NCBI GenBank assembly: GCA_944380845.1
Contig: CALWIU010000026.1
Location: 1 to 64,000, forward strand
Length of the DNA: 64,000 bases
Reading direction: 5' to 3'
Source of the DNA: an uncultured Clostridia bacterium
GTDB taxonomy: Bacteria; Bacillota; Clostridia; Oscillospirales; Acutalibacteraceae
Positions 8,124 through 16,129 of the stretch are shown one piece after another (the first letter of the stretch is position 1; the number at the start of each line of letters is the position of its first letter). The notes below the pieces were generated by a model that did not search any database, was not told the origin of the DNA, and saw only the letters and a program-made list of their open reading frames with translations. Made by a program: the position numbers and the translations under genes.

Positions 8124-9284
8124 TCAAACATGATCCTGCGACAGCAGGAAAAATGGGAGCGGAAAGGTTCCGGCACCGCCGTGCGGCAGTTGCCGGCGAT
8201 GTTTGGAATGATTTGTAAAAAAGAAATTTTCGGCTTCCACATGAGAAAGCACGAAATCCGGCGTTCCGACGGTTTTCTGCACCGTTGACAGCCCGTTTTC
8301 ACAGCAGATCTCCAGCTTCTCATCACCCGCCATTCCATGGATCAGGCAGGTAAAGCTGCCATCTTGCAGAGGATGTTCCAGCGCTTTCGCTTTTAAAAAG
8401 GCCGAAATCACTTTTTCATAATGATAAATGGATAGTTTACAGCTTCCTGCGATGTCCATCCTGTCACAGATTCCGAAAAAGAAATCACAATACATATGCT
8501 GATACGGAGCGAACGAAAAGCGTTTTTCCGGCGCTTCATCATGATCGACAACGGCAATAACCGCCTGGTCAAGATAGGCATCGTCCGTCAGCGTAAACTC
8601 TCGAACCTCTGTGCCGTCGGCACTCAAAACAAAATACCCGATCAACTGATCGCCATATAAAAGCTGATACGGCGTTGCTCGCCACGATAAAAGCAAATCG
8701 TATAGAGTTGCCCGGTCACGCTCTGTGTGCATATCACGGGCAAGATTGCACGAATAAATATAGTCCAGCACTTTCTGATCCGACGCCGTAACGGCAGCAA
8801 CGCGAACACCGGTTTTGCGTTCGGCGCCGTAGGCATGACGCAGGTTGGTTTTTGTCACCCGATAAACATAGCAGGCGCCGGCGTTGTCGAAACCGAAATA
8901 ACGGTATCTCTGACGCTGTCCATCCAACACCCCAAAATCAATGCCGTCGTGAATCATTTTTTCGACGGCCGCATTCATGGCAAGTTTCATATAGCCATTT
9001 CCGCGCGATTCCGGCAGCACACCGACATTGCCGATGCCGCCATAAGTCAAAATATCGCCGCAAACATGATATTTTGCATAATACAGCCCAACCGCAGCGC
9101 GGATCTTACCATCCTCAAACACACAAATATTATTTTCCCACGGGCGATATTCTTTGCGGTACAGCTTTGGCAGCAAAGACAAAAAGCGGTCGTGTTCCTT
9201 TTCAAAGGAAAAAGAAGCATCCAGCACTTCCATCAGCTCGTCATACTGCGACGCATCTGCAAGCCCGATGGTAATATTCGACAT
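8124..9284 (-). CDS. GNAT-family N-acetyltransferase (Eis-like size)
   Basis: The N-terminal 140 residues form a GNAT domain with the acetyl-CoA loop region GGIGNVGVLPESRGNGYMKLAM. The protein is 386 residues long, close to the two-GNAT-domain plus C-terminal domain layout of Eis-type enzymes. The second half (FSADGTEVREFTL-like strands and the FFFGICDRMDIAG region) is less conserved. Substrate unknown; relatives modify aminoglycosides, peptides or small amines. Start supported by GAGGGTG five bases upstream. It is the first gene of the operon with the phosphoesterase. Confidence 0.7.
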   Translation of the reverse strand: MSNITIGLADASQYDELMEVLDASFSFEKEHDRFLSLLPKLYRKEYRPWENNICVFEDGKIRAAVGLYYAKYHVCGDILTYGGIGNVGVLPESRGNGYMKLAMNAAVEKMIHDGIDFGVLDGQRQRYRYFGFDNAGACYVYRVTKTNLRHAYGAERKTGVRVAAVTASDQKVLDYIYSCNLARDMHTERDRATLYDLLLSWRATPYQLLYGDQLIGYFVLSADGTEVREFTLTDDAYLDQAVIAVVDHDEAPEKRFSFAPYQHMYCDFFFGICDRMDIAGSCKLSIYHYEKVISAFLKAKALEHPLQDGSFTCLIHGMAGDEKLEICCENGLSTVQKTVGTPDFVLSHVEAENFFFTNHSKHRRQLPHGGAGTFPLPFFLLSQDHV

Positions 9285-9350
9285 GATTTCACCCTCTTCA
9301 ACTCATTGCAATTATGCTATCACAACCTTACAGAGAAGTCAAGAGCGCAG

Positions 9351-9385
9351 AAAAGCCGGGAACAGAGAACCTGTTCCCGGCTTTA
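9351..9385 (-). terminator. Terminator after mltG
   Basis: AAAGCCGGGAACAG pairs with CTGTTCCCGGCTTT around a 5-base loop, with TTTT on the minus-strand side. It closes the five-gene operon ending in mltG. Confidence 0.85.
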
Positions 9386-9395
9386 TAACTGGCTG

Positions 9396-10847
9396 TCAGC
9401 CTTCGCTGCTGCTTGCCGCTTCTGCGTTGACACGCAGCACTTCCTCACCGTTCCGGTTGTGTTCGCGCTCGGTGCGTGCCAGATAGATCTTGCGGTTCAC
9501 ATCATGACGGAAGTAAAGATAATCCGTATCTGCGGGATAAAGCGCCGCCTGAATCGCTTCGTCACCGGGGCTGCAAATCGGACCGGCGGGAAGCCCCTGA
9601 CGCTGATAGGTGTCGTATAACTTGGTGAAATTCACCCGTTCGTCGCCTGCCAGCACATCTTCCGGTATGCCTGCGATATACCCTGCGGTCGAATCACATT
9701 GCAAATACAGGAAAGCGCCGCTGTTATCATTCAAACGGTTGTGCAGAACCGAGGACACCTGATACATCTGCTCGGTTCCGTAAGCTTCTTTTTCGATAAT
9801 CGACGCCAGCGTCAGGATCTGATCCATACTCATGTTCAGCTCGGCAGCTCTGGCGGCGTATTCATCTGTCCAGTGACCTTCAAAGTTGCGAAGGAAACGG
9901 GATATGACACTTGTCGCGTTTTCCCCCACATAAAACTCATAGGTATCGGGATACAAATACCCTTCCAGCTGATAATACCGTTCGGTCGGGTTCTGAATCT
10001 CTTTTAAGAACGGGAATTCCTCGGAAAAATCCATTTCCCGTGCCGTTGCGCGCAGGCTCTCCACGGAACAGACCTCATATTCTTCGAGCTTGGCAAAAAT
10101 CTGCTCAATGGTATAGCCCTCGGGGAATATCAAACGCTTGGTTTCCGTGCCCACAGAGCTGCTGCTCATGGTCGTGAGCATCTTTTCCAATCCGTAACTG
10201 GGTTGCAGCGCATAAACGGAGGTCAAATACTCCGTATCACTAAACCCGAGAAAACCCGCCATCAGTTTACAGAACCAGGCGTTTTTAATCAGTCCCTTAT
10301 CAGCAAGCGCGTCAATGACCTGGGAGGTATTCATATCCTGATTCACCGAGACGGAAATCTTATCTGTCGAACGGTTCATCGCCAAAATATCATTGATACA
10401 GCTGAGCGCGATGGACGAAATCAAAACGGAAACACAAATTACCACCGAACAAAAAGCAAAGCACACGCCGCGCCGCTTTTTTCGCGCGGCAAGCTCCTGT
10501 TTGGTGTATACTTTTTTTTGCTTTTCCTTTTTCCTTTTAGCGGTCTTTGCTTTTGCACCATTTTTGGCATTCACAAAACGGTTGTCCTTTTTGCCGGACG
10601 GTGCGCGCCTCCCGGAAGCAACCGGCGCCCCATTCTGCGGACGCGGTCTTTGCGACGCTGCGGCAGATTCGTTCCGCTGCTGCGCTGCTCTTCGGTTTGC
10701 GCCGGGATAAACCGGCCGTTCTCCGATATAGATACCGTTCTGCTCCTGCGGCAGTTCACCGCTTACCGCGTCAAATTTTCTGGTTTTTTGGGCATCAGAC
10801 GGCGATGCCGAACCGGTATTTTCCCGATTCTGATACTGATTCGCCAA
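9396..10847 (-). CDS. mltG: Endolytic murein transglycosylase MltG
   Basis: A 483-residue type II membrane protein: a 127-residue basic, Gln/Arg/Lys-rich cytoplasmic N-terminus, one TM segment at 128-151, then the YceG/MltG domain. The catalytic motif ASIIEKE is present at 348-354, with EGYLYPDTY at 295-303 and SVLHNRLN just after. MltG cuts nascent glycan strands at the membrane and limits their length. The start is TTG at 10847, nine bases behind AAGGA. It is the last gene of the operon and is only 15 bp behind the cyclo-ligase gene. Confidence 0.92.
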   Translation of the reverse strand: MANQYQNRENTGSASPSDAQKTRKFDAVSGELPQEQNGIYIGERPVYPGANRRAAQQRNESAAASQRPRPQNGAPVASGRRAPSGKKDNRFVNAKNGAKAKTAKRKKEKQKKVYTKQELAARKKRRGVCFAFCSVVICVSVLISSIALSCINDILAMNRSTDKISVSVNQDMNTSQVIDALADKGLIKNAWFCKLMAGFLGFSDTEYLTSVYALQPSYGLEKMLTTMSSSSVGTETKRLIFPEGYTIEQIFAKLEEYEVCSVESLRATAREMDFSEEFPFLKEIQNPTERYYQLEGYLYPDTYEFYVGENATSVISRFLRNFEGHWTDEYAARAAELNMSMDQILTLASIIEKEAYGTEQMYQVSSVLHNRLNDNSGAFLYLQCDSTAGYIAGIPEDVLAGDERVNFTKLYDTYQRQGLPAGPICSPGDEAIQAALYPADTDYLYFRHDVNRKIYLARTEREHNRNGEEVLRVNAEAASSSEG

Positions 10848-10862
10848 AGAACATCATCCTTT

Positions 10863-11450
10863 TCATCTTTCGCAAACAACCACGCCTCGTTCGGTCAAAA
10901 AAGAAGGCAGTCTGCGGTCATACTTTCCGTGAGGAAGCCGTTGCTCATAAATACAGTTGCTGTAACAAACCCCGATTGCGTCTCCGGAAAATTTTGCCAG
11001 AAAGCTATCATAATAACCGCCGCCGTACCCGAGACGATAGCCGTATCGGTCATACGAAAGCGCCGGCACCACACAAAGAGCGTTATCAAAACAAGAGATC
11101 AGATTTTCCTGCTTTGCTTCCGGTTCCGGAATGCCAAAAGCACCCGGCGTTAATTCTGACAGGGAACGGATTGCATAATATTCCATATGCCGTTTCCCGA
11201 TACATTTCGGCAGGGCGACTTGCTTTCCGGCAGCCAAACAACGCTCAATCAATCGATCGGTTGCAATTTCCGAACGCACGGACGCGTATAAAAGGATGAT
11301 ATCACACCGCTCAAAGCTTGGCAAGCGAATGAAACCATTTGTAATACTTTCGTCCTTTTTCTGCTTTTCCGGCAGGGGAATGCTTTGTCGGATTCTGCGA
11401 TAACGGTCACGCAAAAGGTTTTTCTGCGGTCGGATATCCGTCATTGGCAC
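10863..11450 (-). CDS. 5-formyltetrahydrofolate cyclo-ligase
   Basis: A 195-residue member of the YgfA/MTHFS family. It converts 5-formyl-THF to 5,10-methenyl-THF with ATP and so recycles a folate storage form. Visible features are the basic N-terminus KNLLRDRYRRIR and the C-terminal phosphate-binding motif GYRLGYGGGYYDSFLA. The start is GTG at 11450, which overlaps the end of the DJ-1 gene by 10 bp and is 7 bases behind AAAGG; an ATG two codons later is an alternative. Confidence 0.92.
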   Translation of the reverse strand: MPMTDIRPQKNLLRDRYRRIRQSIPLPEKQKKDESITNGFIRLPSFERCDIILLYASVRSEIATDRLIERCLAAGKQVALPKCIGKRHMEYYAIRSLSELTPGAFGIPEPEAKQENLISCFDNALCVVPALSYDRYGYRLGYGGGYYDSFLAKFSGDAIGVCYSNCIYEQRLPHGKYDRRLPSFLTERGVVVCER

Positions 11451-11989
11451 TGCATCGCCTTTGCCGTCTGCTGCGCGTTCTCCTCTGAAGTCAGAGCAGA
11501 AAGGATAGCGAGAGCAAATGCAAGTGCAACGCCTGCGCCGCGTGCTGTGATAATATTTCCGTCCCGCACGACAGCTTCTCCTTCACAAACCGTTGCGCCG
11601 TATAAATCTTTTTCAAAACTCGGGAAAGCAATCGCGCGCTTTCCCTCGAGCAGGTGCCGGTGTCCCAAGATCGAAGGAGCGGCACAAATCGCGCAAAGAA
11701 GCCCGTCGTTTTCTGCAACCCGGTCGATTAACTTGTGTACCCTGGCGCTGTTTTCCAGATTGATGGTGCCGGGCATCCCGCCGGGCAGGATCACCGCCTC
11801 CGGTTTTTCTTCTTCCAAATTCAATTCATCGATCGAAAGGTCGCATGTCACCGTCACTTTATGAGAGAGGCAGACGGTTTTTCCTGTTACACCCACCGTC
11901 TTGACGGCGACGCCGCCCCGGCGAAGCACATCGACCGGTGAAAGCGCTTCTATCTCTTCTGTACCGTCAGCCAACAAAACATATACCAT
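11441..11989 (-). CDS. DJ-1/PfpI-family protein
   Basis: A 182-residue single-domain protein of the DJ-1/YajL branch: the N-terminus MVYVLLADGTEEIEA contains the conserved acidic residue and AICAAPSILG carries the nucleophilic cysteine at the elbow, followed by GKRAIAFPSFE. Family members act as glyoxalase/deglycase-type or redox-protective proteins; the exact activity is not settled for relatives. The start at 11989 is chosen because AAAGGA lies nine bases upstream; a TTG nine bases further upstream is less likely. It overlaps the cyclo-ligase gene. Confidence 0.88.
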   Translation of the reverse strand: MVYVLLADGTEEIEALSPVDVLRRGGVAVKTVGVTGKTVCLSHKVTVTCDLSIDELNLEEEKPEAVILPGGMPGTINLENSARVHKLIDRVAENDGLLCAICAAPSILGHRHLLEGKRAIAFPSFEKDLYGATVCEGEAVVRDGNIITARGAGVALAFALAILSALTSEENAQQTAKAMQCQ

Positions 11990-12008
11990 ATCAATCAATC
12001 CTTTCGAT

Positions 12009-12716
12009 TTATTCCATTGTCAACCCCAAATAGATTGGCTTTGTATTTGTCTGGATTCTTTCAGAGAGCGGCAGCAGCATTCCGCCCTTCTGCACAACAT
12101 AAACGCCGCCTGCCTTCTCCGCGTCCGGCAGCGGCAGGAAAAAACAGCCGTCCGCCCCGGTGTCAGGAAAAACAGCCGCGTTCGGATCTTCCTGCAACAG
12201 GAACCGGTAGACTTGCTCGTCAAAAGAAATATATTGGCCAGAGAACGAGGCTTCCCGACCGCGTTTCCAGGCAGCCGCATCGGGGAAGCGCCGGACAAGC
12301 GCCGGATCCATTTGCTCATACCGGGCGCTTTGCAGTATGACCCGAAAGCCAGACCGCGCGTAATAGGCATACAAACTTTCTTCCGCCGGAAAAAGACAAA
12401 GAAAATCGAAATCTTCTTCCTGACACGCCTTTGCTGCTTTTTGCAAAAGAGAAGCCATCAGCCCCCGTGAGCGGAACGCCGGATCTGTTGCGGCTGCATA
12501 TAAATAGTAGCCGCGCAGTTTCTGCGCCTGTCCCATCAGTCGGCAGGGAATCAAGTGGAAGGCGCTGACCAATGCGCCGCTTTCAAAAGCACCCCAGCTC
12601 ACCAGCCCGGGAATAGACGCGAAAAAACGGTCGATCCACGCTTCCTCATCGCCGAACACCTGTTGCCACAAACGGCGGAACGCCGCTTTCTCGTCACTGA
12701 TCCGATAACTCGTCAT
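12009..12716 (-). CDS. GNAT-family N-acetyltransferase
   Basis: A 235-residue protein with the GNAT core: YYLYAAATDPAFRSRGLMASLL is the beta4 strand plus acetyl-CoA pyrophosphate loop, followed by FLCLFPAEESLYAYYARSGF, typical of the C-terminal part of the fold. Substrate unknown. It overlaps the DUF2156 gene by 23 bp and precedes the DJ-1 gene by 19 bp. Pairing of GNAT and DUF2156, which has a related fold, is common in Clostridia. Confidence 0.75.
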   Translation of the reverse strand: MTSYRISDEKAAFRRLWQQVFGDEEAWIDRFFASIPGLVSWGAFESGALVSAFHLIPCRLMGQAQKLRGYYLYAAATDPAFRSRGLMASLLQKAAKACQEEDFDFLCLFPAEESLYAYYARSGFRVILQSARYEQMDPALVRRFPDAAAWKRGREASFSGQYISFDEQVYRFLLQEDPNAAVFPDTGADGCFFLPLPDAEKAGGVYVVQKGGMLLPLSERIQTNTKPIYLGLTME

Positions 12717-13611
12717 AGCTATGATAAGACGCAGCGGATTTCACAAGAAGAATATCCGGATAATAGGAAAGTTTCGCCTTGCGCAGTCCTTCATCGCCTG
12801 CGTCGTCCTCCCGGTCGATATATTCATATCTGCCCAGCAGGTTTTTCGCGGTTTCCCGGTTGATTAACGCGTAGGCATCGCGAAAGGCCGGAGCTGCTTT
12901 TTCAATATGGGTGCAAAATACCGAATCGCTCAGCGCTTCCCCCATGGCATAGGCAGCGGGCTGCCCGTCGGCGTACAAAATACCGCCTTCGTATTCCAAC
13001 TCAAAGAACAGACGAATGGATTCTCGAGCCACATCGGTTTCTGCATCAGCTTCGCCGGTGCCGGTGCCATCCGGAAACTTGCCGGCACGCCATTCCTCCA
13101 GAATTTTAGAGCAATCGGCAAGATTCTGTTCGTTGATCGTTTCAAAATGCCAGGAATGATCTCTTTCAAATCTGGAAATGTGATTGCGCTTTCCATGGTA
13201 TTTTTTACCGGGAAGCAGCGCTAAATTCTCGGTTTTATAAATATAATCGTAATAATCACGCTCATCACAGAAAAAGAAGATCCCGGGACAAGCCTCTTCG
13301 ATCGCCGCTTTCTGCCGATCGGTCACAGCATAAAAAATAGGGTGTACGCCCATGGCTTTTGCGGTCTGGCAGACCTCCGCCATGGCATGCCGAAGATCCC
13401 CGTCCCCCACCGGAACAGCAAAAGCTCGGCTGTCGCCAAGGATAGAGGAAATAAACAAAAAGCCGTCTTTGATACAAAAAGTCATATCATAAGCCTTGCG
13501 CCACAAATATAAATTGCCGAAGGAATATCCGCAGCCTTCTGTTTCGGCGCGCTTCAAATAAAAATCAATTGCTTTTTTATCCGAAAGGCTGGGAGTCCTG
13601 AAATCAAGCAT
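12694..13611 (-). CDS. DUF2156 (phosphatidylglycerol lysyltransferase-like) protein
   Basis: A 305-residue soluble protein resembling the C-terminal GNAT-like domain of MprF and free-standing DUF2156 proteins (LSDKKAIDFYLKRAE, SFGNLYLWRKAYDM, then PGKKYHGKRNHI). The KYHGKRNHI segment is the most conserved family block. Family function is aminoacyl or acyl transfer; no substrate is known for this soluble type. Start at 13611 is chosen because GGAGG lies five bases upstream; a longer frame to 13656 has no ribosome binding site. First gene of the operon that ends with mltG. Confidence 0.8.
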   Translation of the reverse strand: MLDFRTPSLSDKKAIDFYLKRAETEGCGYSFGNLYLWRKAYDMTFCIKDGFLFISSILGDSRAFAVPVGDGDLRHAMAEVCQTAKAMGVHPIFYAVTDRQKAAIEEACPGIFFFCDERDYYDYIYKTENLALLPGKKYHGKRNHISRFERDHSWHFETINEQNLADCSKILEEWRAGKFPDGTGTGEADAETDVARESIRLFFELEYEGGILYADGQPAAYAMGEALSDSVFCTHIEKAAPAFRDAYALINRETAKNLLGRYEYIDREDDAGDEGLRKAKLSYYPDILLVKSAASYHSYDELSDQ

Positions 13612-13665
13612 ATAACCTCCATTGGTAAAAGAGACGGCGTCCGCCTCCCGATTCATTCATTGCTC

Positions 13666-13694
13666 AGTATACCACTTTTTCCGAAAAAGGACAA
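13666..13694 (-). promoter_or_regulatory. Promoter of the DUF2156-to-mltG operon
   Basis: TTGTCC, 17 bp, TATACT on the minus strand, divergent from the thyX promoter, with which it shares the 13612-13771 intergenic region. Confidence 0.65.
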
Positions 13695-13711
13695 GATGTT
13701 TAAAGGAGCAT

Positions 13712-13740
13712 TTGATTATTTTTAACATTTGTGTTAGAAT
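13712..13740 (+). promoter_or_regulatory. Promoter of thyX
   Basis: TTGATT, 17 bp, TAGAAT, ending 31 bp before the chosen thyX start. Confidence 0.6.
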
Positions 13741-13771
13741 AAGGAGAATCCCCCACGAAAGGATGAAGGAT

Positions 13772-15142
13772 ATGACAACCGACACGAGTGCGCGCGCCGT
13801 GATTCTCGGTATGAGCAGCACCGGTGAAATTCTTCCGGCTGCTGCCGGGCGTATCTCCACGCAGCCGGGAACGGCAACCGAAATTTTTCAAAAATCGCAG
13901 GACGCGGAAAAAAACAAAAATCTGATTGCCAAAGTCACCCAATCCGGACATACTTCCACCATTGAACATACGGTTTTTCATTTGGCATTTGAGAATGTTT
14001 CGGTGTTTGCCGAACAGTTCCTGATTGAATTCCGGCTGGCGTCCTTTACCGTCAAAAGCCGTCGGTATGTCGATTTTTCAAACAGTGGGTTTTATGTTCC
14101 CCAAGAGCTGTCGGAAAAAGCGAGGGCGCTTTATCTTGACGGCGCACAGCGGCTGTTTGCAATCTATCACCGACTGACCGAAGACGGTATGCCGAAAGAG
14201 GACGCGCGGTTTGTGCTGCCGTATTGCTTGAACAGCAACTTTTTCTGCACCGTCAATGCCCGCGAGTTTTTAAACATCCTGCGCGCCATGCTGTATGGCA
14301 GAGGCGCAGCGTTTCCCGAACTGCTTGACCTGGGCAAACAATTGCTGCAACAGGCGCGAGAACAAGCGCCCGGCATTCTGACAGACTTTGAGTCCAGAAG
14401 CAAAAAAGATACGCTCCCGTTCCCTGCGTTTCCCCATCACCCCGGAGAAAAAGAAGGCGGTGTTTCTCTGCTGAATCACACGCCCAATGCGGCAAAGACC
14501 ATTTGCTCCGGCGTGCTGCTGGAAAAAGGATACACGAGAACCGACGCTGAAAACATTGTTCAGGATGCGGCAAACCGGCAGCAAATTCTGCACTGGCTTC
14601 TTGCCGATAGCCGTCCGCGTGCGCTGGAGGCGGCCTCCTACACCTTTTGGGTGCCCGGACTGTCGCTGTCCTGCCTGACACATTTTGCCCGGCATCGGAT
14701 GCAGTCAATTCAAATTCCGAGCCTGCTGTACGCCAACCGCAACGCCCATGTATTGCCTGCTTTCGCATCCGAACAGCAAAAAGAATTATATCAGCAGGCG
14801 TTTGCTGTCGCAAACGATCTGTGGAATCACCTGCGGCAATTGGGCGTCAGCGAAAACATCGGCGTGTATACGCTCCTCAGCGGCAATACCATTGATATCG
14901 TAACCACCATGAATGCCCGGGAGCTTTTGCTGTTTTTCCGCCTGCGCTGTTGCAACCGCGCGCAATGGGAAATTCGCCGCCATGCCGAACAAATGCTACA
15001 GCTCTGCCGGGAAACGGACCCGGAAGTTTTTGGCGCGTATGGTCCAAGCTGTGTGCTCGGTACCTGTCCGGAAGGAAGAATGAGCTGCGGCAGACAGGAA
15101 GAAATGAAAAAGAAATATCTCAGTGGAGGTTCTCTGATATGA
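13772..15142 (+). CDS. thyX: Internally duplicated FAD-dependent thymidylate synthase (ThyX)
   Basis: ThyX makes dTMP from dUMP with methylene-THF and FADH2. Usual length is 220-260; this one has 456 residues and two ThyX-like halves. Half 1 has a partly eroded signature, EFR-x7-S-RRY (residues 86-99), and later NAREFLNIL (about 163-171) but no AQWEIR. Half 2 has the perfect RHR-x7-S (307-317), then NARELLLFF and RAQWEIR (about 381-402), but lacks the SxRY end. So the conserved residues are divided between halves. Start at 13772 fits AAAGGA eight bases upstream; 13763 is an alternative. The stop overlaps the next start (ATGA). Confidence 0.85.
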   Translation: MTTDTSARAVILGMSSTGEILPAAAGRISTQPGTATEIFQKSQDAEKNKNLIAKVTQSGHTSTIEHTVFHLAFENVSVFAEQFLIEFRLASFTVKSRRYVDFSNSGFYVPQELSEKARALYLDGAQRLFAIYHRLTEDGMPKEDARFVLPYCLNSNFFCTVNAREFLNILRAMLYGRGAAFPELLDLGKQLLQQAREQAPGILTDFESRSKKDTLPFPAFPHHPGEKEGGVSLLNHTPNAAKTICSGVLLEKGYTRTDAENIVQDAANRQQILHWLLADSRPRALEAASYTFWVPGLSLSCLTHFARHRMQSIQIPSLLYANRNAHVLPAFASEQQKELYQQAFAVANDLWNHLRQLGVSENIGVYTLLSGNTIDIVTTMNARELLLFFRLRCCNRAQWEIRRHAEQMLQLCRETDPEVFGAYGPSCVLGTCPEGRMSCGRQEEMKKKYLSGGSLI

Positions 15143-15957
15143 GCATTTGTGAAACGGTTCTGCGCCATTCTCAGCGCGGAATGAAACTGCTGTTGCCGGA
15201 TCTGGATCCGTTGATGTATCAAACGACCGCGCGGCAGCTTCTGGAAAAAGATCGCAAGACGATCCTGCTGGCAACCGGCTTTTATGTAGGCGGGTTCGCC
15301 GAAACCGACGGCCCTCCCGGAACCTTCTTTTTGGCGAAGGGATTGGCTGCACTGGGGTTCACGCCGGTTATACTGACCGACTCCCTGTGCACAGGCTTTT
15401 TCCCGGAAAACGAAGTTCGCACCCGCTTTTTGGATCATGATTTATCAAGCGATGCGATTTTGGATGAATACAACCCTGTCGCCATGATCTCAATCGAACG
15501 ATGCGGCAAGAACACCGAAAATGACTACGCCAATTGCCGCGGCGTAAGCATTGCCGAATACACGCCGCCGATCGATGATATTTTTGAAACTGCGTATCGC
15601 CGCGGCATTTATACCGTCGGCATCGGTGACGGCGGGAACGAAATCGGGATGGGCAATATAAAAGAAAGCATTCAAAGCAAACTTTCGTTGCTGCCCTGCA
15701 AAGTGCCGGTTACTTCCCTGCTGATTGCCACTGTCTCCAATTGGGGCGCCTATGGGCTTTTGGCGGCGCTGTCTCAGGAAAGCGGAAAAGACCTTTTGCC
15801 TGACTATGAACAGGTTCGTGCGTACATCCGCTATATTGTCTCCAAAGGCAGTGTGGATGGCATTCATAAAGAGCATGTCCCTACTGTGGACGGTTTTTCT
15901 GAGGATGTCGAAAAAGAAATCGTAGAAGCGCTGCACCAATGCCTGATTGAGCAGTAA
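15139..15957 (+). CDS. D-glutamate cyclase-like protein (DUF4392)
   Basis: A 272-residue soluble protein resembling the C-terminal domain of D-glutamate cyclase (DGLUCY, DUF4392). Key blocks: ATGFYVGGFAETDGPPG near residue 45, a Rossmann-like region with ERCGKN, and GIGDGGNEIGMGN near 170, the most typical motif. Family knowledge: DGLUCY turns D-glutamate into 5-oxo-D-proline; activity of bacterial stand-alone domains is not certain. GGAGG lies 9 bases upstream; its ATG overlaps the thyX stop, so the two are translationally coupled, an unexplained pairing. Confidence 0.75.
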   Translation: MSICETVLRHSQRGMKLLLPDLDPLMYQTTARQLLEKDRKTILLATGFYVGGFAETDGPPGTFFLAKGLAALGFTPVILTDSLCTGFFPENEVRTRFLDHDLSSDAILDEYNPVAMISIERCGKNTENDYANCRGVSIAEYTPPIDDIFETAYRRGIYTVGIGDGGNEIGMGNIKESIQSKLSLLPCKVPVTSLLIATVSNWGAYGLLAALSQESGKDLLPDYEQVRAYIRYIVSKGSVDGIHKEHVPTVDGFSEDVEKEIVEALHQCLIEQ

Positions 15958-16027
15958 ACATCTGTTTTCCAAAGAGGCAAAGCCGAATCTTCATTCGTTT
16001 AGCCCCTCAGACCTTTTGATCGACAAT

Positions 16028-16100
16028 AAAATCCCCCATTTTTCCACCGCGCTTTCTCTTTTCAGAAGCGGACGGAAAGAAATGGGGGATTTGTTCTTTT
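16028..16100. terminator. Bidirectional terminator between convergent genes
   Basis: AATCCCCCATTT pairs with AAATGGGGGATT over a long loop with further pairing; T-rich stretches follow on both strands. It separates the plus-strand cyclase-like gene from the minus-strand epimerase. Confidence 0.7.
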
Positions 16101-16129
16101 ATTTCAACGAGACCCTGTTTTTCGAAAAA

